64,000 nucleotides of DNA from Kluyvera ascorbata_C (GCF_044197065.1 NZ_JBIQOI010000006.1:62001-126000), one strand, 5' to 3'; positions 17,169 through 26,601 are shown, counted from the stretch's first letter. Notes: generated by a model not told the origin, from the letters alone. Made by a program: numbers and translations.

Positions 17169-17830
17169 TCCGCATTGAGAACCTCACCAAATCCTATCGT
17201 ACGCCCCAGGGGCGGCACTATGTCTTCAAAAACCTCAATATTGAGCTGCCTAGCGGAAAGAGCGTGGCGCTTATTGGCCGCAACGGCGCTGGGAAATCGA
17301 CGTTGTTACGCATGATTGGCGGAATAGACCGGCCAGACAGCGGCAGGATCGTCACCACTAACACCATTTCATGGCCCGTAGGTCTTTCCGGTGGTTTCCA
17401 GGGCAGCCTTACCGGGCGCGAGAACGTGAAGTTTGTCGCCCGACTGTATGCGCAAAAAGGCGAATTAAAAGAGAAGGTCGCTTTTGTCGAAGAGTTTGCC
17501 GAACTCGGGAAATACTTTGATATGCCGATTAAAACCTACTCGTCGGGGATGCGTTCGCGGCTGGGGTTTGGTTTAAGCATGGCGTTTAAGTTTGATTATT
17601 ATCTGGTTGATGAAGTGACTGCGGTGGGAGACGCCAGGTTTAAGCAGAAGTGTGCGGATATGTTCAGAGCTCGGCATAAAGAGTCGAGTTTTCTAATGGT
17701 GTCGCATAGTTTGAATAGTTTGAAGGAATATTGTGATCTAGCGTTGTATTTTGATAAGAATGGACATGCTCATTTGTTTAACGAAGTCAATATCGGCATA
17801 CAACGTTATAATAGTGAAGAGCTAATCTAA
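17165..17830 (+). CDS. kpsT: KpsT, capsule ABC exporter ATPase
   Basis: KpsT is the 221-residue ATPase subunit. Walker A is GRNGAGKST at 38-46, the ABC signature region is TYSSGMRSRLGFGLS, and Walker B reads YYLVDEVTAVGD; the switch histidine is in MVSHSLNS. The start at 17165 overlaps the kpsM stop and gives MIRIENLTKS as in E. coli KpsT; the frame is open upstream but that part lies inside kpsM. From about 17690 onward base composition shifts to AT-rich, and the last 35 or so residues no longer resemble E. coli KpsT, suggesting a recombination junction with the serotype cassette. The next gene starts 3 bases after the stop. Confidence 0.96.
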   Translation: MIRIENLTKSYRTPQGRHYVFKNLNIELPSGKSVALIGRNGAGKSTLLRMIGGIDRPDSGRIVTTNTISWPVGLSGGFQGSLTGRENVKFVARLYAQKGELKEKVAFVEEFAELGKYFDMPIKTYSSGMRSRLGFGLSMAFKFDYYLVDEVTAVGDARFKQKCADMFRARHKESSFLMVSHSLNSLKEYCDLALYFDKNGHAHLFNEVNIGIQRYNSEELI

Positions 17831-17833
17831 TAT

Positions 17834-18853
17834 ATGTGCAAGAAAAGCAATGGGATTCTGACTTGTATTGTACCTATTGATTTAAGAAGAAGACCAAAGG
17901 ATATTATCTCTAGGGCTATTAACCTCTCTAAATCTGCTATGGTGGATAATGTAAATATTTCTTTTGGTATTAATTATTCAAATGATAGATACGAGAATTT
18001 ATTTATTGAAAAAATGAGTGTTTTCTCAAATGTTGCTATTGAATTAGTAAAGGGAAAAAGAGAGGTTAATTTATCTTCACTTAGAAATGCGGCATTCTCC
18101 AATGTTGATACGGATGATTTGGTTTTGTTAGATGTCGATATTTATCCTGATTTTAGTCTTTTCATAAAGGATATTAAAAAGAATTACTATGAAAGAGATA
18201 AATTTATAATATATCCCTGCTTGTATTTGAGTAAGTCTGGAAGCAAAGCTTTAAAAAATAGTTGTCTTAGGGAAATGGATTTATTGAAGAAATATTTTTT
18301 ATTTCATCGTATGTATTTCTTGCATTTAGCAAGCCCGTCATCAATCACTTTGATGAAAAAAAACACATATAAAAAAATTGGTGGGTTTAACGAGAGTTAT
18401 ATAGGGCATGGGTATGAAGATTTTGATTTTCTAATTCGGCTTTGTAAGTTCTATTCAATCTTACCTAAAGATACTGATTCATTTATCGATAAACCATCAA
18501 GGTCACCACTGTTTGCTGTTGGGTTTCGACGATTTCTTGGACGGTTATGTTTTCCTAAGTTGTTAAGTAAAGAGATACTCCTTCACGTTTATCATGATAA
18601 ATATCAGTGCGAAAATGATAGTTATTATGAATATAAAAGAGATAATTTTTGTTTTTTCGAAAGTGAACATTATGCTTTTTTTAATAATGAAATTAGTGGG
18701 GGTAATGACACATTGATTTCTGAATTTATCAATTATGTATCGATGAATAATGGTTCCATTCATGATTATTCAATTTATTTTGAGAATAAACCTGGTCATG
18801 TTGATAGGTTGGATACGTTTAAACGAAGATTGAGGTTTTTATTAAATGGATAA
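17834..18853 (+). CDS. Capsule-specific GT-A glycosyltransferase
   Basis: This 339-residue protein has a GT-A fold pattern. A DxD metal/nucleotide-sugar motif lies at 100-102 (LLDVDIYPD), and GGFNE (183-187) followed by GHGYEDFDFLIRL (191-203) resembles the acceptor/catalytic block of galactosyltransferase-like and chondroitin-polymerase-like capsule enzymes. No membrane segment or signal peptide is visible, so it should act at the cytoplasmic face. The gene is strikingly AT-rich, unlike kpsMT and the surrounding genome. It is cotranscribed with kpsMT and overlaps the next gene by 8 bases. The sugar it transfers is not readable. I do not recognise a named homologue. Confidence 0.82.
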   Translation: MCKKSNGILTCIVPIDLRRRPKDIISRAINLSKSAMVDNVNISFGINYSNDRYENLFIEKMSVFSNVAIELVKGKREVNLSSLRNAAFSNVDTDDLVLLDVDIYPDFSLFIKDIKKNYYERDKFIIYPCLYLSKSGSKALKNSCLREMDLLKKYFLFHRMYFLHLASPSSITLMKKNTYKKIGGFNESYIGHGYEDFDFLIRLCKFYSILPKDTDSFIDKPSRSPLFAVGFRRFLGRLCFPKLLSKEILLHVYHDKYQCENDSYYEYKRDNFCFFESEHYAFFNNEISGGNDTLISEFINYVSMNNGSIHDYSIYFENKPGHVDRLDTFKRRLRFLLNG

Positions 18854-20360
18854 GTCTAATTTTTGCTCTATTAAAAAAATCAATAAACTTATAAAGGACC
18901 CAAATCTATTTTTTTATGATTTGTTCAAAAAGAAATTAGGAAATAGAGTCAATCTTTATAATGATAAATTAGAAATGGTGTGCAGTGTTGGGCATAGTAT
19001 AAATTATGATGAAATAAGAAAAGATGGAGTTGTAAGTTATATAAAAGATAATCTCAATGCAGGGTGTTGTGTTAGACATAAACATGATTACGATAGCGTT
19101 ATTATATGGAGCGGGCATCTGAATTTACTTGTAAATATAGTTGGTGCATTGAAAAAAATGTCATCTATGTCTATGAAAATATATACGTTAAATGGTGGGT
19201 ATCATGTGGAAGTCGACGCGAATACTGATTTTAATATCAGTAAAATAACTCTGGATCTATCCAAACGTTCTGATTTTGTGGTTGAGTTATATAATCAGAT
19301 TGATGAGGGTTATGTTTTTAATGTTTATCTTTATGATGTAGATTCTGACGGTTTAGCAACAGCACGATCAAGACATGTATTGGCGAAAAAATTTCATTTG
19401 AGTGAAATGCATATGATCTACAATAGCCATGAAATAGATAAGTTTAGCGTTGATGCTGTATATACGTGGGTAAATCAGACTGATCCAGAATGGCAAAGAA
19501 AATGGCTGGATTCATTCCCTGAAATCAAATTTGATCCTGATCGATTTACGGATAATGATGAGTTAAAATATTCCCTTAGATCAATAAATAAATATGCAAG
19601 GTGGATAAATAAGATATATATAGTCTCCAATTGCGCCAGACCAAATTGGTTGAAAGACAACCCTAAAATTGAATGGATTTCTCATGATGAAATATATCCA
19701 AGTGAAGAAATGCTTCCAACATTCAACTCACATTCAATTGAGTGTTGCTTACATAATATTAATGGGTTAAGTGAGAATTTTATTTATTTTAACGATGATG
19801 TTGTTTTAGGGCAACCGTGCCTTAAATCAGATTTTTTTGACGATGCTGGTAGATCTATTTCATATTATGAACCTTATGGAATGGTTTATGATGGTTCCAT
19901 GAGGGAAAGTATTCCTGATTATATGAAAGCATCTATTAATTCATGTCGACTGCTAAAAAAAATTGCTCCGGATTATAGCGCAAGAAGCTTAACAAGGCAT
20001 GTGCCTCATGCATTGAAAAAATCTATTTTGCAGGATATTGATGAATGTTTTAATTTTGAGGTTAATAGGACAAGGCAGTCAAAATTAAGAAGCGACACTG
20101 ATATTAATTTAACATCTTTTCTATATCATCATTACTCTTATATAGCTAAGGAATCTGTTTCTGGTGATATTAAAAATATAATTGTGCGACCATCTAATAT
20201 TAAAATGATTGTTGATGGACAAGCATTTGCTCATAAAATTATGTGTTTTAATGATGGCGCAGGCAGCGCGGTGGACAAAAATTATAAGATTGCCTCAAAA
20301 AATTACCTCAATAGGCGATTCAGTGAGTTAGCTCCATGGGAAAAAGAAATTAATGATTAA
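18846..20360 (+). CDS. Stealth-family capsule hexose-1-phosphate transferase
   Basis: This 504-residue protein contains the four conserved regions of Stealth proteins: CR1 DAVYTWVN..DPEW (203-216); CR2 from RFTDNDELKYSLRSI through YIVSNCARPNWL to FIYFNDDV (233-319); CR3 TRHVPHALKK (383-392); and a CR4-like IMCFNDG (465-471). The family includes the meningococcal serogroup A polymerase SacB and eukaryotic GlcNAc-1-phosphotransferase, which transfer sugar 1-phosphate to make phosphodiester linkages. The N-terminal 200 residues have no domain I recognise. The gene is very AT-rich and overlaps the kpsS stop tail to tail by 4 bases. It is the probable polymerase of a phosphoglycan capsule; the donor is unknown. 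Confidence 0.88.
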   Translation: MDKSNFCSIKKINKLIKDPNLFFYDLFKKKLGNRVNLYNDKLEMVCSVGHSINYDEIRKDGVVSYIKDNLNAGCCVRHKHDYDSVIIWSGHLNLLVNIVGALKKMSSMSMKIYTLNGGYHVEVDANTDFNISKITLDLSKRSDFVVELYNQIDEGYVFNVYLYDVDSDGLATARSRHVLAKKFHLSEMHMIYNSHEIDKFSVDAVYTWVNQTDPEWQRKWLDSFPEIKFDPDRFTDNDELKYSLRSINKYARWINKIYIVSNCARPNWLKDNPKIEWISHDEIYPSEEMLPTFNSHSIECCLHNINGLSENFIYFNDDVVLGQPCLKSDFFDDAGRSISYYEPYGMVYDGSMRESIPDYMKASINSCRLLKKIAPDYSARSLTRHVPHALKKSILQDIDECFNFEVNRTRQSKLRSDTDINLTSFLYHHYSYIAKESVSGDIKNIIVRPSNIKMIVDGQAFAHKIMCFNDGAGSAVDKNYKIASKNYLNRRFSELAPWEKEIND

Positions 20361-21622
20361 TTTTTGTATGTTTTGTACTTATCGATAGAGATCTTTTTAC
20401 TCACTATTTCTTTCACTTGGGAGGAATTATTTTTAATATGGGTGTTATCTTTCCCATAAAACACCGCATTAATCTGCGTCGTTTCCAATAAATACCCTCG
20501 AAACTTACCCAACAACTTCATATCCGGCCTAGACCCCGCCGTCCAGAACTGGTGCAGATGCCCCTGATACGTCAATCCTTTCATGTCGTACAGGGCATCG
20601 CCCATCACCTTCAGCGATTTATTGTGTATCAGCGCTGACAGCCCCGCCGTACTGTTGATTGTCACCACTGCTTTTGCATGTTTCAGCATTTCAGGCATGG
20701 GTAAATCGTGTACGTATAACACGCGGTTTTCTACCCCGTATTTCTTACTGAGCTGCTTGATTAAAGGCGCATACAGACGATGGCCACGATCCATCGGGTG
20801 ATGCTTAAACACGAGAAACTTTGTCACAGGTGCTTTCGTCGCGAAGGAATAAATCACATCATTAATGTACTCGCGAACATCGTTATAGGGGCTGTGCTGC
20901 CTGATTTGGCTATCGTTATAAACCTGCAGAATGGCCAGATAAAAACGATTATCCAGCTGGTTTTGCAAGCGCGGGAGCACGTGTCGCTCTCTGAAGGCAT
21001 ACCAGTGTTTACGCCTCCACGCGCGGATCCAGCAGCGCATTTCATACCAAGGAGAGAACGACTTGTGGTGCCGGTAGTGCGGGTACTGTTTCTGGTTAAA
21101 CCAGCCAATGAGGTAATACCAGGTCGCATGCCAGTAACGCTGAAGCGTTGAAGGCTTTAGGGATTGAATAACGCGCGGTGGCATCTCCGGCAACTGGCGA
21201 TAAAAATCGGGATCCTTCGGAAGGGAAGAGTAGGCGTTAACACCGCCGACCTCGAGCGTAATGAAGTGCGGGCGGAGATAGCCTTCTTCGAATGCCAGGA
21301 AGCGTAGACCCTTTGAGTTAGCCCACTGGCGTGCTGCCTGGTGTAAAGGACGGCAATCGCCAAAGCAAACGAGAGTATCAAAGGGATAGGTTTGCCAGAC
21401 TTCTTTGAGCCAGTGGGCAAACTGCGCAGGCGTTTGGGTGTAGTGCAGCACGGCGCGCTGGCGGCAGTAAAAATAGTCTCCGCCGTTAAAAACTACGTTG
21501 ACGGCTTCGCGGCCTTTACTCTCTAACCAAGTGGCCAGTTCCGAAAAGAAGGGTCCCATTGGACCTTGTAAAAGCAAATAGCGCTTACCTGCCAGCAGGT
21601 TGTTCATTGTGGTGCTTTCCAT
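20357..21622 (-). CDS. kpsS: KpsS, capsule Kdo transferase (linker initiation)
   Basis: KpsS adds the first beta-Kdo to the phosphatidylglycerol anchor of group 2 capsules. The 421-residue protein matches the family through KRYLLLQGPMGPFF, CFGDCRPLH, AFEEGYLRPHFITLE and FVKHHPMDRG-like KHHPMDRGH, and the late VTINSTAGLSAL block. AGGAGG precedes the ATG at 21622. It is longer than E. coli KpsS (about 389 residues by recollection): the last 35 or so residues are lysine- and asparagine-rich and AT-rich at DNA level, as though fused from the cassette side. It is the last gene of kpsEDCS and converges on the Stealth gene with a 4-base overlap. Confidence 0.94.
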   Translation of the reverse strand: MESTTMNNLLAGKRYLLLQGPMGPFFSELATWLESKGREAVNVVFNGGDYFYCRQRAVLHYTQTPAQFAHWLKEVWQTYPFDTLVCFGDCRPLHQAARQWANSKGLRFLAFEEGYLRPHFITLEVGGVNAYSSLPKDPDFYRQLPEMPPRVIQSLKPSTLQRYWHATWYYLIGWFNQKQYPHYRHHKSFSPWYEMRCWIRAWRRKHWYAFRERHVLPRLQNQLDNRFYLAILQVYNDSQIRQHSPYNDVREYINDVIYSFATKAPVTKFLVFKHHPMDRGHRLYAPLIKQLSKKYGVENRVLYVHDLPMPEMLKHAKAVVTINSTAGLSALIHNKSLKVMGDALYDMKGLTYQGHLHQFWTAGSRPDMKLLGKFRGYLLETTQINAVFYGKDNTHIKNNSSQVKEIVSKKISIDKYKTYKN

Positions 21623-21637
21623 GCACCCTCCTGATTC

Positions 21638-23659
21638 TTATTTAAATTTTACGCGGTAAAAATTGATGGCTTTACGGCACAGGCGTACCAACCGGTTGGC
21701 TTTTTTCTTTGCCGCCATTGCGGGTCGGGTTTGCGTCATCAGCCATGCCGCAGCCGCTTCGACCGTGATGACACGCTGGTCATGCGGATGGATATAGGTT
21801 GGATAGGCAATAAGGGTCTGGTAAATCAGATCCTGCAGCGTCAACGACCGTTGGCGGCGGGTATTGGGATGCTCATCCACGGTAAGCCCCCATCCGGCAT
21901 AGAACGGCTGGCCGTAGCAGTACACCTGCTTACCGTGTAACAACGCTTCAAACCCGGAAAGCGAGGTCATGGTGTGAAGTTCATCAGCCTGCTGAATACA
22001 CTCGATAATATCCGCATCAAGGGCCACGCAGTCGGCCAGGCGTGACATCTCCGCTTCGGCAATATGGCCGGGACGATTGCCGGTGAGTACATCGGGGTGC
22101 GGTTTATAAATAATAAATGCGTGCGGATATCGTTCACGTACGGTATGCAGGAGTGCCAGATTGGTATTGATGCTGAGCGTTCCTGTCGCAATTGATGCAT
22201 CGTTTTCCACCTGTCCTGGTACCAGCAGCACGCGTTTACCCTCGGTCGGTGGGCACTGCCAGCCTTTGCCGAGGTTGTACTTGCTGAGCTTATTCGCCAC
22301 TAGATGCTGATGAAGTTGCGCTGCTCGCTGATTTTGTTCAGTACTCAGGAGAGAGTGGCTGAGAAGTTGCTCCAGATCGCTGGGACGGGTGGCATCGTAG
22401 TAGATCCCCGTCTTGTCTAGCACCAGTGAAAGCGGGGCCAGCAGATCTGAACCAAGGCCTGATGAACGCAAAAAGCCATCTTCCATTCGCCAGATAGGGA
22501 GGTTGCGAGCTTCCGCTCTTTCCTTCCAGCATGCCTCACCTTGAATCCCCCAGACGATGCAGGCCGCCGCCTGTTTGCAGCGGCGGGAGAAACTCACTTG
22601 ATTATCTGACGTTCGTAAAAAGGGCTTCACGATACTGCTTTTCCAGAGCGTCATTCCCGGCGCCCATAAATGCCCCCGCCGGGCAAGGTGATGGGTTCGG
22701 TTCAGATGTAGGTAGTCCAGCACATCGAAAAGGGTGGCCCGTTCGCCGGTATAGGGATCAATATAGCGGGAGTACTGAAGCCAGGCGGCGCTGACCAATG
22801 CCGTCAGCGGCGCAGAGCCACGCCGTGCGGCGAGCGCTGGTGCATCGGGATGCCTATCGTCCGTTATCCCCCATCCGGCGTACCAGGGCAGTCCGAAGCA
22901 GACGACCTGTTTGCCGGCCATCAGCGCTTCAATACCGTACTGTGACGTGACGGTGTAGACCGTTGTGACGTGTCGCAGCAAAGACTGTGGGCTAACGTCT
23001 TCGGTGAATAGCTTAATTCGCGCGTTGATTGGCAGCGCGTTGAAATAGCCGCGCTTTTTACCGCTGAGAACATCGGGGTGAGTTTTGACCCAGATTTCTG
23101 CCCGAGGGTGCTCGCGGCAGGCGCTGGCCAGCATTGCGGAAAATTGTTGCTCGTTTGCCCCGCCAAGCGCCACGGAGATATCGCCAAAGGTCTGGTCGAT
23201 AACCAGAACGACCTCTTTGCCCGATACGCGCGCAGAAAAGGGCGGAGCGTGGTTATATTTCGAGAGATCGTGGTTAACCATCATCGCGATAGCGCGCTGC
23301 GCCTCGATTTCCTGATAGGGATTGACGGCGGCGGCCTGAATCAGCTTTTCCAGACGGCTGGGCGTGCGGGCATCGTAATAAATACCTAAGTCATCCATTA
23401 CCATTGCCAGCGGCGGCACGCCATTCACACCTAGCCCTAGCGAGCGAGTGAAACCATCTTCTAGTCGCAGAATAGGGATGCCTGCTTGCCGAGCCAGCTT
23501 GATAGGGCGCTGTGTCGAAGGACGCTCTCCCCATACTGCGATGGCGCGAAGGCGGGTTGACGCGAGGTTGTGACGGGGCGTCAGCTTGATGCCGGGTTCA
23601 CCGAGAAACGCTTCAAGGTGTGGCGTTTTCCAGATGCCTGATGAATAAATGCCAATCAT
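21638..23659 (-). CDS. kpsC: KpsC, dual-module capsule Kdo transferase
   Basis: KpsC extends the poly-Kdo linker with alternating beta-linkages. The 673-residue protein is visibly a tandem duplication: LRLEDGFTRSLGLG ... MDDLGIYYDARTPSRLE in the N-terminal half and WRMEDGFLRSSGLG ... LDKTGIYYDATRPSDLE in the C-terminal half, each followed by KxHPDVL and TSxxGxEALxxGKxVxCxGxPxYAGWG blocks. The frame is open 20 codons upstream, but the ATG at 23659 gives MIGIYSSGIW, the family start; its Shine-Dalgarno is weak. It starts 68 bases after kpsD; the kpsU gene found between them in E. coli K5 is missing. kpsS follows after 15 bases. Confidence 0.95.
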   Translation of the reverse strand: MIGIYSSGIWKTPHLEAFLGEPGIKLTPRHNLASTRLRAIAVWGERPSTQRPIKLARQAGIPILRLEDGFTRSLGLGVNGVPPLAMVMDDLGIYYDARTPSRLEKLIQAAAVNPYQEIEAQRAIAMMVNHDLSKYNHAPPFSARVSGKEVVLVIDQTFGDISVALGGANEQQFSAMLASACREHPRAEIWVKTHPDVLSGKKRGYFNALPINARIKLFTEDVSPQSLLRHVTTVYTVTSQYGIEALMAGKQVVCFGLPWYAGWGITDDRHPDAPALAARRGSAPLTALVSAAWLQYSRYIDPYTGERATLFDVLDYLHLNRTHHLARRGHLWAPGMTLWKSSIVKPFLRTSDNQVSFSRRCKQAAACIVWGIQGEACWKERAEARNLPIWRMEDGFLRSSGLGSDLLAPLSLVLDKTGIYYDATRPSDLEQLLSHSLLSTEQNQRAAQLHQHLVANKLSKYNLGKGWQCPPTEGKRVLLVPGQVENDASIATGTLSINTNLALLHTVRERYPHAFIIYKPHPDVLTGNRPGHIAEAEMSRLADCVALDADIIECIQQADELHTMTSLSGFEALLHGKQVYCYGQPFYAGWGLTVDEHPNTRRQRSLTLQDLIYQTLIAYPTYIHPHDQRVITVEAAAAWLMTQTRPAMAAKKKANRLVRLCRKAINFYRVKFK

Positions 23660-23727
23660 CCTGATTACATTCTCTATCGCTATGGTGGTGTAGCAGCGGC
23701 GGGATAGCCCGCCGCTCATACAGGGGG

Positions 23728-25401
23728 TTACAGATCCAAAATCACTTTTGCCGCAACGGCTAACTGGTAAAGGATGGTGGAAATACCGCGCGTAACTTCG
23801 ATGTTTTTCGATTCATATTTCGGCAAGACCATAATTTCGTCGCCAGCTGCGACGGCATTAACATCGTCGGCGTTCAACGCTTCGCCATCCTGGCGGATAA
23901 CGATGATTTTCGACTGTCCTGATTTTTGCGTCAGGCCGCCGCATTTTTTAATGTAATCATCAACATCAAGCTTTTCTTGCCAGCTGACGGCGTTGGGGAA
24001 CAGTACGGAACCGTGCACCATCACCAGCGACGTTTTCTCCGGGATGGTGATGATGTCGCCATCTTCCAGCAGCACCGAATCGAGGTTGCTTTCATTGAGC
24101 ACCACCTGGCCTTTGGGAACGACGTTACGGGCTTTGGCAACAAAGCGGCTGACCAACTGCGCTTCCTGTACACGCAGGCGAGCCTCTTCCTGTGTTGCGG
24201 ATTGTGAAGAGAGGGATGCTTCCTCCAGTTTTTGCAAGGAGAGGTCGAGCATCTCTTTTTGCCGCAAAGCAACGGACTGGCGGTACAGCTGGATGCTGTC
24301 CATCCGGGACATGCTGTTGGTCCTGATCTGTGAGAGCACCTGTTTCATGGTGCTGCCGTAAGGCAGCACCAGCGCATGCTCGCCGGAATGCGCGCCTTCA
24401 ATGCGCACCTGGATAGTGCCCGCGTAGCGGTCGGAGCTGATGATCAGCTTATCGCCATCCTGTAGGCTTCTCCCGGCGGCGCTCCCCAGCGGATAGTATT
24501 CTGTCCGCTTGACCGTGCCCTGCTGTCGCACGATGGTGAAATGGGTAGAGCCAGGCTTTGGACGCGCCCAGTTCAGGGCCTCCTGAACGGGAATAGAGCC
24601 TTCAGAAAACTCGAATTCATAGCCGTTATAGACGTCGCCCTCAACGCTAAAGGTCTGTTTTCTGGCGCCAACCACGATGGTATCGCCATCGGCAAACTGC
24701 GAGAGCGTGAGCGTGCCGTTGAGCAGGAAATCGTACAGATTGACGTGGGTACGCGTTGATTTTCCGCGTTTTATCGCAATGTCGATGTAGCTGCCGCGTT
24801 CACTGTCTACGCCACCGGCTTTGCTCAAATAGGAGAGTAGCGAGTCAGATGCCACGCCGCCGTAAAGTCCGGGATTTTTGACATACCCCGTGACAAAGAC
24901 CTTCACCGGTTGCGCCTGCAATAGGGAGGCATACACGTTGACGTTAGCTTGGTACACCTCTTTTACCTTGGCGGTGACCAGGCCGTTGAGCTGGCTGTTG
25001 GCGACGCCGGTCACTTTCAGCGGGCCAATATTCGGCACGAAAATATTACCTTTAGGGTCGACCGTCAGCGCGCCGTCGAAGGTAAACGCGCCCCAGAGGC
25101 GAACCTGCACGGTATCACCGAGCCCAATCACGTAGTTCGGGTTAAAGCCGATGCTGGCCCCGCTATCTACTGAAGCGCCGGTAAAGAGCTGCGCGCCGAA
25201 CATCCGGTTATCGGTGGGTAATAGCGGCGACGGCGGGGTGTTATCAAAACCGCTGGTGTCGGCAGCGTTACCATTTTGCGGCGTCAGCACGGAAGGGAGC
25301 GTGGCCGCGCCGGTCAATTCAGGGTCTGCCGTTACGCCAACGGCAAATGTGGTGTTCGATTGCAGCAATAGAAATAAGAAAATGAGTGTGGCTCGTTTCA
25401 T
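23728..25401 (-). CDS. kpsD: KpsD, capsule polysaccharide outer-membrane export protein
   Basis: KpsD with KpsE forms the periplasm-spanning export channel for group 2 capsules. The 557-residue protein has a signal peptide (about residues 1-20, ending TTFAVG), followed by a polysaccharide-export domain (GDTVQVRLWGAFTFDGALTVDPKG), several SLBB-type repeats (VFVTGYVKNPGLYGG; FSVEGDVYNGYEFEF; LVMVHGSVLFPNAVSW) and a coiled-coil-like stretch rich in Glu, Gln and Ser near 380-420. The C-terminus (EVTRGISTILYQLAVAAKVIL) matches E. coli KpsD nearly residue for residue. It is 30 bases downstream of kpsE. Confidence 0.97.
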   Translation of the reverse strand: MKRATLIFLFLLLQSNTTFAVGVTADPELTGAATLPSVLTPQNGNAADTSGFDNTPPSPLLPTDNRMFGAQLFTGASVDSGASIGFNPNYVIGLGDTVQVRLWGAFTFDGALTVDPKGNIFVPNIGPLKVTGVANSQLNGLVTAKVKEVYQANVNVYASLLQAQPVKVFVTGYVKNPGLYGGVASDSLLSYLSKAGGVDSERGSYIDIAIKRGKSTRTHVNLYDFLLNGTLTLSQFADGDTIVVGARKQTFSVEGDVYNGYEFEFSEGSIPVQEALNWARPKPGSTHFTIVRQQGTVKRTEYYPLGSAAGRSLQDGDKLIISSDRYAGTIQVRIEGAHSGEHALVLPYGSTMKQVLSQIRTNSMSRMDSIQLYRQSVALRQKEMLDLSLQKLEEASLSSQSATQEEARLRVQEAQLVSRFVAKARNVVPKGQVVLNESNLDSVLLEDGDIITIPEKTSLVMVHGSVLFPNAVSWQEKLDVDDYIKKCGGLTQKSGQSKIIVIRQDGEALNADDVNAVAAGDEIMVLPKYESKNIEVTRGISTILYQLAVAAKVILDL

Positions 25402-25431
25402 AGAGGATCCGGTTCAGTGTTGGCGTTAGCG

Positions 25432-26601
25432 TCAGTCTCGGTGATCGTCGATAATGGTCAGCAGCAATCGGGCTACCCCATACAGCAGGCAGCAGACCAG
25501 CAGCCAGCTCATTAGCAGGTAAGGGACGTCAGGAAATGCTGATTCTTGCGCCTGCTGCGGGGTGCTGATGGTAGCGAGCGTTTTTAACTTTCTGGCGCTT
25601 TCGACCCGCGTTTTTTCAAAGGCTTTGAGTGCGAGCGCGTACAGATCGCCTGCAAAAACGGCCTGCGACTTTATCTCTTCAAAATCGGCGGCCATGCTGT
25701 TGAGTTTTTTGCCATCAGGCGCTGTTATCTTGCTTTGTTCTTGATCGATTTGAGATTGCAGAGAGCTGATGGCGTTTTTGGCGCTGACAACCTGTGGCGC
25801 ATCGCTGCGCAGGTAGGTCAGTAGGTTGCGTAGGTCCGCCTCCATCTCAATTTTTTTCGCCAACAGCGAATTCACAAGCGTTGTCGCCGCTTCCGCTGAA
25901 GCCAGCGGATCCAGAATGTTGTGGTTGTTCTGATAGGTGATTAACGCCTGCTTGCTGGCGTTTAATCGGACTCTGGCCTGCTGTAACTGTTCTTCGGCAA
26001 ACGTCATCTGTTCACGCGATATCTGGTGAGACAGTTCATTGATAAAACGCTCTGACTCTTTTAGCACCGCGTGGTTAAATTGAAGGGCGAATGCAGGCGT
26101 GAACCCCTGCGTCTGGATAGTCAGCAGGCCATTTTTTTCATCATAGCTCACCGAAATACGCTGGCGATAATAGTCCAGCAGTTGTTCGTTCGTGGTGTGC
26201 GTCGATAAATGATAAAAAAAGTCTAAGCCACTCTCACCAAACGCCTGATGGAAATTCAGTTGTTTATCGAGAATATGCATCATATCCGGGGAATTTATAT
26301 ATTCTTTCAGATACAGCGAGTCTTCGGCCGATGAAGAGGTGGCCCCCCCTAATAACAGGCCGACGTTCAGGCTGGCGCTATCAATATCAGCAGGGCGTTT
26401 GACGGCGACCTTTGATTCGCTGACAAAGCGCGGTTGACTGAAAATAAGCAGATAAACGAGCAGCAGTAGCATGGGGGCGGCGATCATAATCAGCCACAGA
26501 TAACGTTGTATTTCAACGTGCTGTAGTTTTTTTACTGTCTTCCGATAGCCCGTTGTCGTTGCGAGTAATACCGCCGATATACGCGGAGAAATCATTTTCA
26601 T
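25432..26601 (-). CDS. kpsE: KpsE, capsule export inner-membrane/periplasmic adaptor
   Basis: KpsE belongs to the polysaccharide co-polymerase type 3 (membrane-periplasmic auxiliary) family and bridges the KpsMT exporter to KpsD. The 389-residue protein has one N-terminal membrane helix (about 34-55, YLWLIMIAAPMLLLLVYLLIF), a long periplasmic domain with predicted coiled coil around 200-290 (EEQLQQARVRLNASKQAL; DQEQSKITAPDGKK), and a C-terminal helix (about 360-383). The start at 26601 is the first ATG; a second ATG two codons later is possible. It is the first gene of kpsEDCS; kpsF, which precedes it in E. coli group 2 loci, is absent. Confidence 0.95.
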   Translation of the reverse strand: MKMISPRISAVLLATTTGYRKTVKKLQHVEIQRYLWLIMIAAPMLLLLVYLLIFSQPRFVSESKVAVKRPADIDSASLNVGLLLGGATSSSAEDSLYLKEYINSPDMMHILDKQLNFHQAFGESGLDFFYHLSTHTTNEQLLDYYRQRISVSYDEKNGLLTIQTQGFTPAFALQFNHAVLKESERFINELSHQISREQMTFAEEQLQQARVRLNASKQALITYQNNHNILDPLASAEAATTLVNSLLAKKIEMEADLRNLLTYLRSDAPQVVSAKNAISSLQSQIDQEQSKITAPDGKKLNSMAADFEEIKSQAVFAGDLYALALKAFEKTRVESARKLKTLATISTPQQAQESAFPDVPYLLMSWLLVCCLLYGVARLLLTIIDDHRD

